Positions 9,775 through 19,793 of a stretch of 64,000 nt of DNA are shown here, one piece after another. The notes below the pieces were generated by a model, which was given only the letters and a program-made list of their open reading frames with translations, did no database searches and had not been told where the DNA came from. Location: positions 62,001 through 126,000 of the forward strand of contig NZ_JANEWG010000005.1 in the NCBI RefSeq assembly GCF_028069725.1. The letters run 5' to 3'. Positions within the stretch are counted from its first letter, which is position 1. The number at the start of each line of letters is the position of its first letter. Made by a program: the position numbers and the translations under genes. This stretch comes from Citrobacter sp. Awk 4. Lineage in GTDB: Bacteria; Pseudomonadota; Gammaproteobacteria; Enterobacterales; Enterobacteriaceae.

Positions 9775-12198
9775 TTAAAATTTGAATGTCATATCAAATT
9801 CAACATATAAATTATGTTCCCTGTCGCCGTCATAAGGTCGTTTTTCCCAGCGCAACGTTGCACCAGCATCAATAACATCATTCCATGCCACTCGTTGCCC
9901 ATAGCCGACTTGCGTTATCAGATCCGTGCCATAATTTTTTTGCCAGGAGGTACCGACACCCGCGCTAAATGTTTGCTGCCAACTATTCTCATAGTTACGC
10001 CACAATAGATGGTTTACTTCAAATGCCGGAACGATATCGAGCGTTTTCTCCGGGTTGTAATAAGGGGTGTCTTTTTTCGTATTCTGCCCGTACCAGATTG
10101 AAGGCTGGAAATCGACAATTAAATTGGGTGAAGACCACACCCGTTCCTGCCCACTAATAAACGCTTCATTACGCTCGTTACCGTCAGAAAAATCGGTGAA
10201 CGCCCAGCCGCCGGTATACTGGCGACGTTCATTCTGATACCAGCGCAAATATGCCTGTGCACTGTTGCCGGTAATGCCGTTTTTCATCGCCCGCAAAGGA
10301 ACACGGTGAGAAATTCGCTCAAACTCCGTACCGATACGCCAGTTGTCGTTAAAATCATACCAGCCGGACAGGCGTGCACCGGGTTTGGTTTCATGATTGA
10401 AATAACGCCCGGAGAACTCAGCTTCCCACCAGAGATCACGAGAACGCCATTCGACACCGGTTAACCAGTCGCGGACGATGCCTTTTCCTTCGCTAAACTG
10501 CCCATCAGCGAAACCAAAACCGGCAAATCCGCGCCAGTTTTCATTGATCGGCGGCGAGTAAACCACACTGGTTAAATTGACATCATGATTACCGTTATCC
10601 GGGCCATCGGAATCCAGCCCAACTGACCCCGCGACGCGAAGCTCCGCAAGATCATGCACGTCAACCGCACGCTGTAAGCGTTGAACGGCGGGATCTTGCG
10701 GTTTGCGGGTCACAACATCCTCGGTGAGTACCTTTGCCTGTTGCCACTCCTGCAAGGTTAACGCGGTCCAGGCTTGTTCCACTTCCAGTGTGATGTTGCC
10801 CGGTTCCAGCACTTCTGCCTTTTTTAATTCCGTTTCTGCCGCGCGCGGTAAACCACGCGCCTGCAATACGCTGGCGTAATCGATGCGTAGTCCCTGATTG
10901 CCCGGCGCCTTGCTGGCAAGGTCATGGGTCAGTGCTTCAGCGTGCGGTAAATCATTCCCATATTGTGAAATAGCGGAGAGAAATGAATAACTCTGCAACC
11001 ATTTGTCATTGGGAATGGCCAGCGGGGAGCCCATGATCCGTCGATAAGCGGGGGTGGTATTGAGCGTATGCTGGGTGACAGTTAACGCGCTGGAATAGTT
11101 TTCACTTTCCAGATGGCTGTAAAAGAGATCCGCACTCTCCTCTTCTGATAACCCTGCGACCAGTTGATCCTGGTGATAAAAAAGCGCCGTCATCATCGCC
11201 TGGGCTTTTTCGGGTTGATGATCCCTGAGATAAGCAGAAGCAACCCAATATTGTGCCCACGGCGGAATAACGTCAACAGAGTGCTTTATGCGTTGATAAT
11301 GCGCGATGGCCTCTTTATAGCGATCGCGGGTTAATAACGCCCCGAGATGATCAATCTGGATTCGCTGATACTGTTGAATAACGTCTGGATTATTTTTCCA
11401 CTGCGCCTCTAATTCCGCATACAGCGCGAGCGCGCGGTCGGAAATATCGTACCGCTCGTTCTCACTGCGGGTTGGCATAAACGAGAGTCTGACCAGTTCC
11501 GCGTGAATATCTGCGCGAACATCCGGGGTTAAATGCGTGTCATCAATAACCGCAGAAAGCTGGTTATTACGCAATGCCTGTACATATTCCGGAGAATAGC
11601 GAACGGGTGAAGCAGAAGCGGGTAATGACTCGGTGATAGCCAGCAATTCATCCTGGTGACGTCCGGACAGTTTGTAGATATAGGCTTCAGCGAGAAGATT
11701 AGCATTGTCAGGATATTCACGCTTCAACTGCTGGAGCTTATTCAATGCCTCATCGTATTTGCCCGCATCAGCCAGTGTTAAAATTTGCCCACGCCGATAA
11801 TCCTTGTTTTGTGGTTCCTGGCTGACAACCTTCTGCCACAAGGCGAGTGACTTCTGCCACTGCTGTAGGTTGCGATATGCGATAGCGACTGCAGCATATC
11901 CACGCACTGGCAAATGATGATTACGATAGCGGTTGTATATTTCAACAACCTGGTGGTCTTGTCCGCTCCAGGCGCTAATCTGCAACCAGTCAGCAATCTG
12001 ATTATTATTCAGATCAGTATTTTCAGAAAACCAGGTTAACGCGGGTTGCGTATTTCCCTTACGGGCTTCAATAATCAGCGCATCATACTGATTGTTTATG
12101 GCAGAAACCGCAGCAGGGCTGCACGCAAATAACATTGAGGTAAAAATATTAAGCGCCCACTTTGCGCTGAGGCTGTTTTTACGGACTGAGATATACAT
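9775..12198 (-). CDS. pgaA: poly-GlcNAc outer-membrane export porin
   Basis: Outer-membrane beta-barrel that releases poly-GlcNAc. 807 aa: signal peptide to about residue 33, a long periplasmic helical TPR region (for example WQKSLALWQKVVSQEP, ADAGKYDEALNKLQQL) and a C-terminal 16-strand barrel from about residue 510, ending in the aromatic signature VEFDMTFKF. The ATG at 12198 is overlapped by a GGA typical of CsrA control. First gene of the operon. In E. coli the diguanylate cyclase gene dgcT (ycdT) diverges from pgaA; here the upstream neighbour is tsr instead. Confidence 0.94.
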   Translation of the reverse strand: MYISVRKNSLSAKWALNIFTSMLFACSPAAVSAINNQYDALIIEARKGNTQPALTWFSENTDLNNNQIADWLQISAWSGQDHQVVEIYNRYRNHHLPVRGYAAVAIAYRNLQQWQKSLALWQKVVSQEPQNKDYRRGQILTLADAGKYDEALNKLQQLKREYPDNANLLAEAYIYKLSGRHQDELLAITESLPASASPVRYSPEYVQALRNNQLSAVIDDTHLTPDVRADIHAELVRLSFMPTRSENERYDISDRALALYAELEAQWKNNPDVIQQYQRIQIDHLGALLTRDRYKEAIAHYQRIKHSVDVIPPWAQYWVASAYLRDHQPEKAQAMMTALFYHQDQLVAGLSEEESADLFYSHLESENYSSALTVTQHTLNTTPAYRRIMGSPLAIPNDKWLQSYSFLSAISQYGNDLPHAEALTHDLASKAPGNQGLRIDYASVLQARGLPRAAETELKKAEVLEPGNITLEVEQAWTALTLQEWQQAKVLTEDVVTRKPQDPAVQRLQRAVDVHDLAELRVAGSVGLDSDGPDNGNHDVNLTSVVYSPPINENWRGFAGFGFADGQFSEGKGIVRDWLTGVEWRSRDLWWEAEFSGRYFNHETKPGARLSGWYDFNDNWRIGTEFERISHRVPLRAMKNGITGNSAQAYLRWYQNERRQYTGGWAFTDFSDGNERNEAFISGQERVWSSPNLIVDFQPSIWYGQNTKKDTPYYNPEKTLDIVPAFEVNHLLWRNYENSWQQTFSAGVGTSWQKNYGTDLITQVGYGQRVAWNDVIDAGATLRWEKRPYDGDREHNLYVEFDMTFKF

Positions 12199-12410
12199 CC
12201 TGTAAAGTCCTGTTCGTAAAAATGTTAAATCGCTGAACGTCAGAGGTTGAAAACTTATAAAAACTTAAGTTCCAATATATTAGTAAATCAGGAAGAGACT
12301 TAATTTATGTATCGGGAATAGATGGGAGTAGAGAAGACTCATATGAAATCCTTTATCGTTTGGCGGTCAGTTAACGGGTATCGTCAACAGTTACTATATC
12401 GCATAGTTCC
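12198..12410 (-). promoter_or_regulatory. pga leader with CsrA-type GGA sites
   Basis: On the pga sense strand five GGA triplets lie at 12198-12200, 12208-12210, 12271-12273, 12349-12351 and 12408-12410. The first (in TTACAGGATGT) overlaps the start codon and the second (ACAGGA) is the Shine-Dalgarno, the arrangement described for E. coli, where CsrA binds a long leader with six sites and blocks translation. Transcription start and NhaR site could not be placed. Confidence 0.6.
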
Positions 12411-12752
12411 TTATGCTTTCGTCACTATAAAACAATAAAAAACACAAACCAATCAGGAAAAAACGAATTATAAACTCAGTTTTTTTGAACGTTTATAAAA
12501 ATGCGTTAGCGAATATGCGACGAGGAAGAAATCTTACTCCACTAATATTTCCACGCGTGATTAATGAATTAACAATACATAATTGAAGGGGGATTTAACA
12601 TCATGACAATCCAAAATTTGCAGTGACATTATTTTTCCACGCGCGCTATAAAGCCAAAGAGATGAACGCAATAAGGTCATTATTTTCGGGAAAGGTAAAC
12701 GTACGAAGGTATAAGCATGAAAGTGATAACAGCAGGGTATACGACTTTTTGA
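12411..12752. other. gene-free AT-rich stretch between pgaA and tsr
   Basis: About 340 bp with no convincing gene on either strand. The part nearest pgaA should hold its promoter. A + strand reading frame from 12623 runs antisense into the tsr 3' end and has no family features. I see no mobile element remnants. Confidence 0.5.
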
Positions 12753-12773
12753 GCGCCCTGATCACCAGGGCGC
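12753..12773. terminator. stem-loop after tsr
   Basis: Perfect stem GCGCCCTG (12753-12760) / CAGGGCGC (12766-12773) with loop ATCAC, 11 bases beyond the tsr stop. The same 8-bp arms occur in the hairpin at 5884-5904. There is no U-run on the tsr side (the T-run precedes it on the + strand), so its role in ending tsr transcription is uncertain. Confidence 0.45.
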
Positions 12774-12784
12774 AACTCGTCACA

Positions 12785-14449
12785 TCAGAATGTTTCCCAG
12801 TTCTCACCGGCATCGGTAACAGCAGCTTTGCGCGGCACTACCGGCGCAGAAACGCTTTTCGCGGCGGCAAGCTCGCGAGAACGCTGTTGTTCTTGCTGAA
12901 TACGGAATACGGCGACAGCCTGGGTCAGACGACTAGCCTGCTCTTCCAGCGCGGCAGCGGCGGCAGCGGACTCTTCGACCAACGAGGCGTTCTGCTGCGT
13001 CACGCGATCCATCTCAGCAACAGCCAGACCGACCTGGTCGATACCGCGACTCTGCTCATCAGACGCAGAGGCGATTTCGCCCATGATATCGGTCACGCGG
13101 GTCACCGCGTTAACAATCTCATCCATGGTTTCACCCGCGCTCTCAACCAGCGTTGAACCCACGTCCACACGACTGACGGAATCTTCAATCAGGCTCTTAA
13201 TCTCACGCGCGGCCTGAGCACTGCGTTGCGCCAGATTACGCACTTCCCCGGCAACCACCGCAAAGCCACGGCCCTGTTCGCCCGCACGCGCCGCTTCTAC
13301 CGCCGCGTTCAATGCCAGAATGTTAGTCTGGAAGGCAATACCGTCGATCACGCTGATAATATCGGCAATTTTCTGCGAACTGGAGGCGATATCACGCATG
13401 GTTTGCACTACGTTATCCACCACTTTACCGCCCTTCTGCGCGGTTTCTGAAGCGCTCAGCGCCAGATGGCTGGCCTGACGCGCGTTCTCGGCGTTCTGCT
13501 TCACGGTGGCCGTCAGCTCTTCCATGCTGGCTGCCGTCTCTTCCAGAGAGGCCGCCTGCTGTTCAGTACGGGAAGAAAGATCGTTGTTGCCCATCGCAAT
13601 TTCGCTGGCGCCACTGTAAATCGCATTAGCCCCGTTACGCACATCGCCCACGGTACGCACCAGCTCACCCTGCATGTGGCGCAGGCTTTCTGCCAGTTGC
13701 CCCATTTCGTTAGAGCCTTCCACGTCAATACGCTTCACCAGATCGCCACCGGCGATATGGCGAATGCTCTCGATCAGGCGGTTCATCGGTTCGATTAACG
13801 AGAATTTGATGCCGAACCAGACAGCGACGATCACCAGCATCACCGCGATTAACACGCTGACCAGCACCCACATCGCCTGGCTATAGGAGCTATTGTTGTC
13901 TTCAACCGCAATGTCATACAGGCGATCGTTCTGCTGCATATAGGCCATATACGGTTTTTCAAAACCGTCCTGATAGCCCTGCGTCGGTTGATCAAAGAAC
14001 TCATTGATCTTACCTGCGCCCAGCAACTGGATCAGCTCTGCCAACGCATTGTGATAGATATCGTAGCTACGCTTTATCTCGACAGCCGCAGCCTCGCTCT
14101 GGCGTGGATCGCGCGGCAGCGCTTCATAATCGGCCCAGTGTTTTTCCGCCTGCTTCAGGGACGTGCTCGCAATCTGCATCAGATCGACAACGGTCGCGCC
14201 GCTGCCGATATTGTTCTGATCCATCATGTAGCGGATACCCGCCCGGTTGAGGGTATTACGGGTTTGCAGCAACGCAACCCAGCTGGAATTCAGCGTGGAC
14301 TGCTGCTGGCGAATGGTCTGTAGAACGGTGAAGTTTTCTTTGTCATTTTTCAATGAGTTAAAGAACAAACCGCCCGAGGTCAGTTGTAAAAGGCCAAATA
14401 TTGCCAACACCAGCAGTAAGCTGGTCACAATCTTAATTCGTTTTAACAT
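12785..14449 (-). CDS. tsr: serine chemoreceptor Tsr
   Basis: Inner-membrane methyl-accepting chemotaxis protein I, sensing serine and related cues. 554 aa. Membrane segment 1 at 7-30, periplasmic four-helix domain with the serine-binding residues Arg64, Asn68, Arg69 and Thr156 all present, membrane segment 2 at about 190-212, HAMP domain ([12 protein letters not shown]), methylation helices with EEQA-type sites, and the invariant hairpin tip [20 protein letters not shown]. The C-terminal NWETF pentapeptide that recruits CheR/CheB is intact. Transcribed alone from a sigma-28 promoter. Confidence 0.97.
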   Translation of the reverse strand: MLKRIKIVTSLLLVLAIFGLLQLTSGGLFFNSLKNDKENFTVLQTIRQQQSTLNSSWVALLQTRNTLNRAGIRYMMDQNNIGSGATVVDLMQIASTSLKQAEKHWADYEALPRDPRQSEAAAVEIKRSYDIYHNALAELIQLLGAGKINEFFDQPTQGYQDGFEKPYMAYMQQNDRLYDIAVEDNNSSYSQAMWVLVSVLIAVMLVIVAVWFGIKFSLIEPMNRLIESIRHIAGGDLVKRIDVEGSNEMGQLAESLRHMQGELVRTVGDVRNGANAIYSGASEIAMGNNDLSSRTEQQAASLEETAASMEELTATVKQNAENARQASHLALSASETAQKGGKVVDNVVQTMRDIASSSQKIADIISVIDGIAFQTNILALNAAVEAARAGEQGRGFAVVAGEVRNLAQRSAQAAREIKSLIEDSVSRVDVGSTLVESAGETMDEIVNAVTRVTDIMGEIASASDEQSRGIDQVGLAVAEMDRVTQQNASLVEESAAAAAALEEQASRLTQAVAVFRIQQEQQRSRELAAAKSVSAPVVPRKAAVTDAGENWETF

Positions 14450-14450
14450 G

Positions 14451-14502
14451 TTTTCTCATTCCGCTAGACAGATACTCTGGTTGTCGGCCTGGAATGAGAA
14501 AA
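14451..14502. repeat. 12-bp perfect inverted repeat around the tsr promoter
   Basis: TTTTCTCATTCC at 14451-14462 and GGAATGAGAAAA at 14491-14502, 28 bases apart. One arm overlaps the -35 half of the sigma-28 promoter and the other lies immediately before the start codon, in the ribosome-binding region. Confidence 0.6.
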
Positions 14503-14507
14503 CTTTA
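14481..14507 (-). promoter_or_regulatory. sigma-28 (FliA) promoter of tsr
   Basis: On the minus strand TAAAGTTT, 11 bases, then GCCGACAA; one mismatch to the class-3 flagellar consensus TAAAGTTT-N11-GCCGATAA. It ends 31 bases before the tsr start codon. Confidence 0.88.
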
Positions 14508-14586
14508 TGCAATAGCGATGTCTGTCACAGGTATTTTGTGCAAAATGCTGGCAAAAAACGCCATGACAGACTACCGCCTGATAACT

Positions 14587-15594
14587 CTACCTGAGCGCGC
14601 AGATGTCATCGTACAACGTACGGGTAATGACCACGCCTTCCTCTGCGGCCTTTGCCCGCGCCACAAAACGCCGCTCGCCAGGCAAACGCGCGCCCTGACT
14701 CTGCATCGCATCAAACAATGTTTCTGCCCGCGCCAGATGAAGATGCGCATCCTGTCCGAGAAAACGTGTCGGATCAAACGCCAGGATCAGTTCGCCGCCA
14801 TACGGCAGTCCTCCGGCGCCGTTATCCCAGGCCAGCGACTCCGCGCTGGTCATGTCGCCAATCAACGGTCCGGCCAACAGTTCGACCATCGCCGCAAACG
14901 CCGAGCCTTTATGCCCGCCAAAGGTCAGCATCGCGCCATCCAGCACTGCCTGCGGATCGGTTGACGGCTGCCCGTCGCTGTCTACCCCCCAGCCTTCGGG
15001 GATCGGTTTTCCGGCGCGTAAATGTAGTTGGATCTCTCCCCGCGCCGCCGCACTGGTTGCCATATCAAAGATAAACGGCGGCCTTTCGCCACGCGGCCAG
15101 CCAAACGCAATCGGGTTGGTGCCAAACAGCGGTCGAGTACCACCGGCAGGCGCGACCCAGGCATGACTTGGCGTACAGGCGTAGCCCACCAGCCCGGCGT
15201 CCGTCAGCGGTTCAATGTCGGCAAACAGCGCCGAAAAATGGACGCAACGATTGATAGCCAGCGCAGCAATTCCGCAATGCCGCGTTTTCTCAATCAATAA
15301 CGGCAACGCCTGTTCAAATGCCAGCAGCGAAAACGCGCCGCCGGCATCCGCCTTCACTATCGCCGGGGCGCTGTCGGTCACCACCGGCAGCGCGTCTGGC
15401 GACACTTTGCCTTTGCGTAGCGTGTCGACAATACCCAGCAACCGCCATAAACCGTGGGAAGCGCAGCCATCGCGCTCCCCGTTGGTCACATTGCGCGCCA
15501 CCACCGTGGCATGCTCTTCACTGAATCCATTCCCGCGTAGCACCTGATGTGCCAGCGAGTAAGCCTCTGTTAACGAGAGGTTTACCATTGTCAT
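14587..15594 (-). CDS. Ldh2-family ketimine reductase (Delta1-pyrroline-2-carboxylate reductase-like)
   Basis: NAD(P)H oxidoreductase of the malate/L-lactate dehydrogenase (Ldh2, DpkA) family. The 335-aa protein has the family marks ATVVARNVTNGERDGCASHG (His47-type catalytic histidine), FGTNPIAFGWPR, FIFDMATSAAARGEI, and GGHKGSAFAAMVELLAG. In hydroxyproline clusters such enzymes reduce Delta1-pyrroline-2-carboxylate to L-proline, which also fits here; malate or lactate activity cannot be excluded. AGGAG lies 6 bases before the ATG. It is the last gene of a minus-strand run of deaminase, aldehyde dehydrogenase, permease and reductase. Confidence 0.7.
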   Translation of the reverse strand: MTMVNLSLTEAYSLAHQVLRGNGFSEEHATVVARNVTNGERDGCASHGLWRLLGIVDTLRKGKVSPDALPVVTDSAPAIVKADAGGAFSLLAFEQALPLLIEKTRHCGIAALAINRCVHFSALFADIEPLTDAGLVGYACTPSHAWVAPAGGTRPLFGTNPIAFGWPRGERPPFIFDMATSAAARGEIQLHLRAGKPIPEGWGVDSDGQPSTDPQAVLDGAMLTFGGHKGSAFAAMVELLAGPLIGDMTSAESLAWDNGAGGLPYGGELILAFDPTRFLGQDAHLHLARAETLFDAMQSQGARLPGERRFVARAKAAEEGVVITRTLYDDICALR

Positions 15595-15605
15595 TACCTT
15601 CTCCT

Positions 15606-17207
15606 TTACTCTTCTTCGTCTCCAGTAAAGTTAGCTTGTGGTAGACAAGTGCGCTCGCCCCAGTAGTAAATTCCCAGCGACATTACCGCAACCATCACGG
15701 TATCCCACGGATGGCCAATCACCCCTGTACCGCCAAAACTGCCTAACCAGGAGAACAGCATAATCAGCGCGTAAAAACCTACCAGCCACAGCGAAGACTT
15801 CACCTGCTGCGCCAGACTGACGGTATGCACCGGCACTTTGGATTTACACAACACATAAACCACGAACATGACGATCTGCAGCCCCAACAACCACGAAAGC
15901 GTTCCCCAGCCGGACCAAAAGACAATCAGCGCGGAGATCACAAACGACAGTGGACCGATAATATGAAATGCGCGAACGCGGAACGGACGCGGCAGATCGG
16001 GCGAATTCCGGCGCAGCCCTGCCGCTGTTACCGGCGCGATGGCGTAACTGAGCACCAGCGCGGCGGACACAACGCTGATCAACTGCTCCCATGACGGGAA
16101 CGGCAGCGTCCAGAAAATCGATAATCCAAATGTCAGCCACAACGCCGGGCGGGGAATACCAGACTCTTTATCAATGTGGGTAAACGCTTTAAAGAAGGTG
16201 CCCGCTTTCGCCCACCCGTAAATCACGCGCGGCGTCGCATTCATATAAATATTGCCGGTTCCGCTCGGAGAGACAATCGCGTCACTGACCACCATAAACG
16301 CCAGCCAGCCCATCCCCAGCGTAATGGCGATATCGCGGTACGGCAAAGAGAACTGCTTACTGACTTCCGCCCAGCCGCCGTTCAGCATCTCGGTTGGGAT
16401 ACTGCCGAGAAACGCCAGTTGCAGCAGCACATAGATAATGGTCGACAGTACAACCGACAAAATCAGCGCCACCGGAATGGTTCGCTGCGGGTTTTGCACT
16501 TCACTGGCAACCGAGATAATCGGCGTTAGCCCCAGATAGGCAAAAATAATCCCGCCGGCGCTTATCGCCGCCTCGACGCCCGACATACCAAACGGCGCAA
16601 TCCCCTGCGCGTGCAGGTTTTCGGGTTTAAAGAAGGCAAACAGGGTGATCACCACCACCAGCGGCACGAGGAATTTCAGTATGCTGATGATGTTGTTCGA
16701 ACGGGCAAATGTTTTGACGCTGTAGTAGTTCAACGCAAAGAAAAAGCAGAGTAACAAAAATTGCACCACCCAGCCGAGCAACGTCGGGTCGCTGGAACCG
16801 GGTTGCGTCAGTGCCGGAAACCAGGCTGCGGCATACTGACGCGCCGCGACGATTTCGATAGAGATCAGGCTGGAAAACGCGATAAGCGTAATAAAACCGA
16901 GCAAGTATCCCATCAACTCGCCGTGAGAAAACACCGGGTAACGAATAATCCCCCCGGCACGCGGCAACGCCGCGCCCAGCTCACAATACACAATGCCCAA
17001 CAGTAACACGGCGATGCCGCCGATCACCCACGAGGCGATACCGGCAGGTCCGGCAATCGAGGCGACATGGCTGGCGGCAAACAGCCAGCCGGAGCCAAAA
17101 ATCGCCCCCAGTCCAATAAACGTCAGATCCGTTAACGTCAGCTGCTTTTTAAATTTCCCCGATTCAACAACCCGGGTCTGAGTTTGCGGTGTAGAGTGAA
17201 TCGTCAT
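15606..17207 (-). CDS. APC-family amino acid permease, probably for hydroxyproline
   Basis: Inner-membrane amino acid carrier of 533 aa with about 12-14 membrane segments. The N-terminal LTLTDLTFIGLGAIFGSGWL is the substrate-binding unwound helix 1 of the APC superfamily; IFAYLGLTPIISVASEVQNP corresponds to helix 6. It sits between the aldehyde dehydrogenase (11-base gap) and reductase (11-base gap) genes, so it is surely in their operon. Substrate 4-hydroxyproline is inferred from the neighbours; the sequence alone suggests only an amino acid:proton symporter. Confidence 0.8.
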   Translation of the reverse strand: MTIHSTPQTQTRVVESGKFKKQLTLTDLTFIGLGAIFGSGWLFAASHVASIAGPAGIASWVIGGIAVLLLGIVYCELGAALPRAGGIIRYPVFSHGELMGYLLGFITLIAFSSLISIEIVAARQYAAAWFPALTQPGSSDPTLLGWVVQFLLLCFFFALNYYSVKTFARSNNIISILKFLVPLVVVITLFAFFKPENLHAQGIAPFGMSGVEAAISAGGIIFAYLGLTPIISVASEVQNPQRTIPVALILSVVLSTIIYVLLQLAFLGSIPTEMLNGGWAEVSKQFSLPYRDIAITLGMGWLAFMVVSDAIVSPSGTGNIYMNATPRVIYGWAKAGTFFKAFTHIDKESGIPRPALWLTFGLSIFWTLPFPSWEQLISVVSAALVLSYAIAPVTAAGLRRNSPDLPRPFRVRAFHIIGPLSFVISALIVFWSGWGTLSWLLGLQIVMFVVYVLCKSKVPVHTVSLAQQVKSSLWLVGFYALIMLFSWLGSFGGTGVIGHPWDTVMVAVMSLGIYYWGERTCLPQANFTGDEEE

Positions 17208-17218
17208 GATTGTGCCCT

Positions 17219-18832
17219 TCAGTTAACAGAGGGGGAAATCGCTTCCCGGGTCCACTGCCCGTTCACCAGGCGCAGCAGGTTTAATGGATTGGCATCCTGC
17301 ACGGCAGGCGGCAACAGTGCGCCAGGGACATTTTGCAAACACACCGGACGCAAAAAACGCTCGATGGCTTTGGTGCCGACCGACGTACCGCGCGCATCGG
17401 TGGTCGCCGGCCACGGACCGCCATGCACCATTGCGTCACACACTTCCACGCCGGTGGGATACCCGTTAAACAGCACGCGCCCGGCTTTCTCACCCAGCAT
17501 CGGTAACAGCCGCGCCGCCAGTTGTCGGTCATCCGCTTCGGCATGAACCGTAATGGTGAGCTGTCCCTGAATCACCCGCAGAATGGCGCACAGTTCGGCC
17601 TCATCCGCCACACTCACTAACACCGCCAACGGCCCGAACACTTCTTCTTGCAACAGCGGAGCTTTCGCCAGCAGCAGCGAAGCGGGCGCTTTGTATAAGC
17701 GCGCCTGCGCGCGTCCGGTGACGTTCTCATTGCGGCCTGCAATACGTTGAATATTCGGGTGAGCATCCAGCGCGCTCACGCCTTGCTGGTAATGCGCAAG
17801 CGTGGTGGCATTGAGCATCACCTGCGCCGGAGCGCGCTCCACCGCCTCGACTAACGCATCAGAGAAACGGCTCTCCCCTTCCCCCTGCATCACCAGAATC
17901 AGTCCGGGTTTGGTACAAAACTGACCGCTACCCAGCGTAAAAGAGGCCACCAGGTCGTTTGCCAGTGTGGCGGCATTTTTCGCCAGCGCCTGGGGCAAAA
18001 TAATCAGCGGATTAATGGCAGACATCTCCGCAAACACCGGAATCGGCTGCGGGCGCTGCTGCGCCAGTTGTTGCAGCGCTTTTCCGCCGCGCAGCGAACC
18101 GGTAAAACCGACCGCCTGAATCGCCGGATGCCTCACCAGTTCAGCGCCGATATCGGTGCCAAAAATCATATTGAAAACACCCGCTGGCATGCCGCACGCC
18201 TCTGCCGCGCGCAATACCGCCAGTGCGGTGTATTCGGCGGTCGCCATGTGTCCTGGGTGCGCCTTCACCACTACCGGGCAGCCTGCCGCCAGCGCTGCGG
18301 CGGTGTCGCCACCCGCGGTTGAAAAGGCGAGTGGGAAATTACTGGCGCCAAAGACAGCGACCGGCCCGAGCGCCACCTGATACTGGCGCAAATCCGGACG
18401 CGGCAACGGCTGACGGTCAGGTAACGCCGTATCAATACGCACGCCATGCGTATCGCCGCGACGCAGCACCCCGGCAAACATCCGCAACTGGCCACTGGTA
18501 CGCGCCCGCTCCCCCTGCAAACGCGCCAGCGGCAAGGCCGTTTCCTGATGCGCGATGGCAAAAAACGCCTCGCCCAGCGCGTCCAGTTCACTGGCGATGG
18601 CCTCCAGGAAACGCGCCCGCGCTTCGGGCGTGGTCTGCGAATACACCGCAAACGCCCGCTCCGCCGCCAGCGCCGCCTGTGCGGCCTCCTCACGGGTGGC
18701 CGACAGGAACCGATAACCGGTGGCTTCGCCATCTTCGGCGCGCAGACTGAGCAGGGTGGCGTCGCCACCCCCAACACGCTGACCGGCAATAAACTGCAAG
18801 CCCTGTTCAGACTGTCGTAATGTCATGTTCAC
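17219..18832 (-). CDS. 2-oxoglutarate semialdehyde dehydrogenase, hydroxyproline type
   Basis: Oxidises 2,5-dioxopentanoate (alpha-ketoglutarate semialdehyde) to 2-oxoglutarate, the last step of hydroxyproline breakdown. 537 aa, longer than typical 480-aa aldehyde dehydrogenases, as in the type found with hydroxyproline genes. Motifs: FGASNFPLAFSTAGGDTA, VKAHPGHMATAEY, FTGSLRGGKAL, the general-base Glu in VFAEMSAINP, the catalytic Cys in SFTLGSGQFCTKPGL, and EEVFGPLAVLV. Starts 8 bases after the deaminase stop. Confidence 0.85.
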   Translation of the reverse strand: MNMTLRQSEQGLQFIAGQRVGGGDATLLSLRAEDGEATGYRFLSATREEAAQAALAAERAFAVYSQTTPEARARFLEAIASELDALGEAFFAIAHQETALPLARLQGERARTSGQLRMFAGVLRRGDTHGVRIDTALPDRQPLPRPDLRQYQVALGPVAVFGASNFPLAFSTAGGDTAAALAAGCPVVVKAHPGHMATAEYTALAVLRAAEACGMPAGVFNMIFGTDIGAELVRHPAIQAVGFTGSLRGGKALQQLAQQRPQPIPVFAEMSAINPLIILPQALAKNAATLANDLVASFTLGSGQFCTKPGLILVMQGEGESRFSDALVEAVERAPAQVMLNATTLAHYQQGVSALDAHPNIQRIAGRNENVTGRAQARLYKAPASLLLAKAPLLQEEVFGPLAVLVSVADEAELCAILRVIQGQLTITVHAEADDRQLAARLLPMLGEKAGRVLFNGYPTGVEVCDAMVHGGPWPATTDARGTSVGTKAIERFLRPVCLQNVPGALLPPAVQDANPLNLLRLVNGQWTREAISPSVN

Positions 18833-18840
18833 TCCTGCGT

Positions 18841-19761
18841 TCAGAGGCCGACATCCGGCAGCTGTGGACGGGTTGCCAGCGCCTGTTCAACCACCGCCAC
18901 CACCTGCGCGCGCGTTTCACCTTCCAGCGCCAGGCGCGGCGGACGGGTCACGGCGCTACCGCGTCCCAGCAACTCTTCGCACAGCTTGATGCACTGCACC
19001 AAATCCGGACGCGCATCGAGGTGCAGCAGCGGCATAAACCAGCGGTACAGCGCCATCGCCTCTTCATAGCGTTGCTGTTTTGCCAGACGGAACAGCGTCT
19101 CGCCTTCACGCGGGAAGGCGTTCGACATCCCGGAGATCCAGCCTTCAGCGCCCACCGCAATGCTCTCAACCACCACATCATCCAGCCCGGCGAACAGCAC
19201 AAAACGGTCGCCTACGGCATTACGCAGATCGATAAAGCGACGGGTATCGCCGGAGGAATCTTTAAAACAGACGATGTTGTCGCAGTCGGCGAGGGTTGCC
19301 AGGATGTCTGGCGTGACATCGTTTTTGTAAATCGGCGGGTTGTTGTAGACCATAATCGGCAGGTCGGTGGCGGTCGCGACGCTACGGAAGTGGGCGGCGG
19401 TTTCATGCGGTTTTGAAGAGTAAACCAGCGCAGGCATCACCATAATGCCATCAACGCCCACCTTCTCAGCCTCTTTCGCCATCTTCTGGGCGAAGGCAGT
19501 GGTGAATTCCGCCACCCCGGCAATCACCGGGATCTGGCCGCCTGCAGCGTCTTTCGCCACTTCGATAATTTGTAATTTTTCCTGGGTGGTCAGCGAGGTG
19601 TTCTCCCCAACGCTGCCACACACCACCAGGCCTGAAACACCATCCTTGACCAGGTTTTTCATCACCGTGTGGGTGGCGTCTAAATCCAGTGAGTAATCGC
19701 TGCGAAACTGTGTGCTGACGGCCGGAAACACGCCGCTCCAGTGAATAGCTTTTTTGCTCAT
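18841..19761 (-). CDS. lhpC: Delta1-pyrroline-4-hydroxy-2-carboxylate deaminase (DapA family)
   Basis: Converts Delta1-pyrroline-4-hydroxy-2-carboxylate to 2-oxoglutarate semialdehyde and ammonia. 306-aa TIM barrel of the dihydrodipicolinate synthase family with the Schiff-base lysine at 167 (CFKDSSGD), Tyr139 in MVYNNPP, and the GSVGENTSLT loop that replaces the GTTGE of DapA. The position with the hydroxyproline dehydrogenase and semialdehyde dehydrogenase makes this function much more likely than lysine synthesis or N-acetylneuraminate lyase. First gene of the minus-strand operon. Confidence 0.85.
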   Translation of the reverse strand: MSKKAIHWSGVFPAVSTQFRSDYSLDLDATHTVMKNLVKDGVSGLVVCGSVGENTSLTTQEKLQIIEVAKDAAGGQIPVIAGVAEFTTAFAQKMAKEAEKVGVDGIMVMPALVYSSKPHETAAHFRSVATATDLPIMVYNNPPIYKNDVTPDILATLADCDNIVCFKDSSGDTRRFIDLRNAVGDRFVLFAGLDDVVVESIAVGAEGWISGMSNAFPREGETLFRLAKQQRYEEAMALYRWFMPLLHLDARPDLVQCIKLCEELLGRGSAVTRPPRLALEGETRAQVVAVVEQALATRPQLPDVGL

Positions 19762-19793
19762 TTTCGATTCCTTGTCGTCAATTTGTTAAACAT

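Noticed and set aside
12623-13156. 177-codon + strand frame after pgaA
   Set aside because: Mostly antisense to the tsr signalling domain; no ribosome site.
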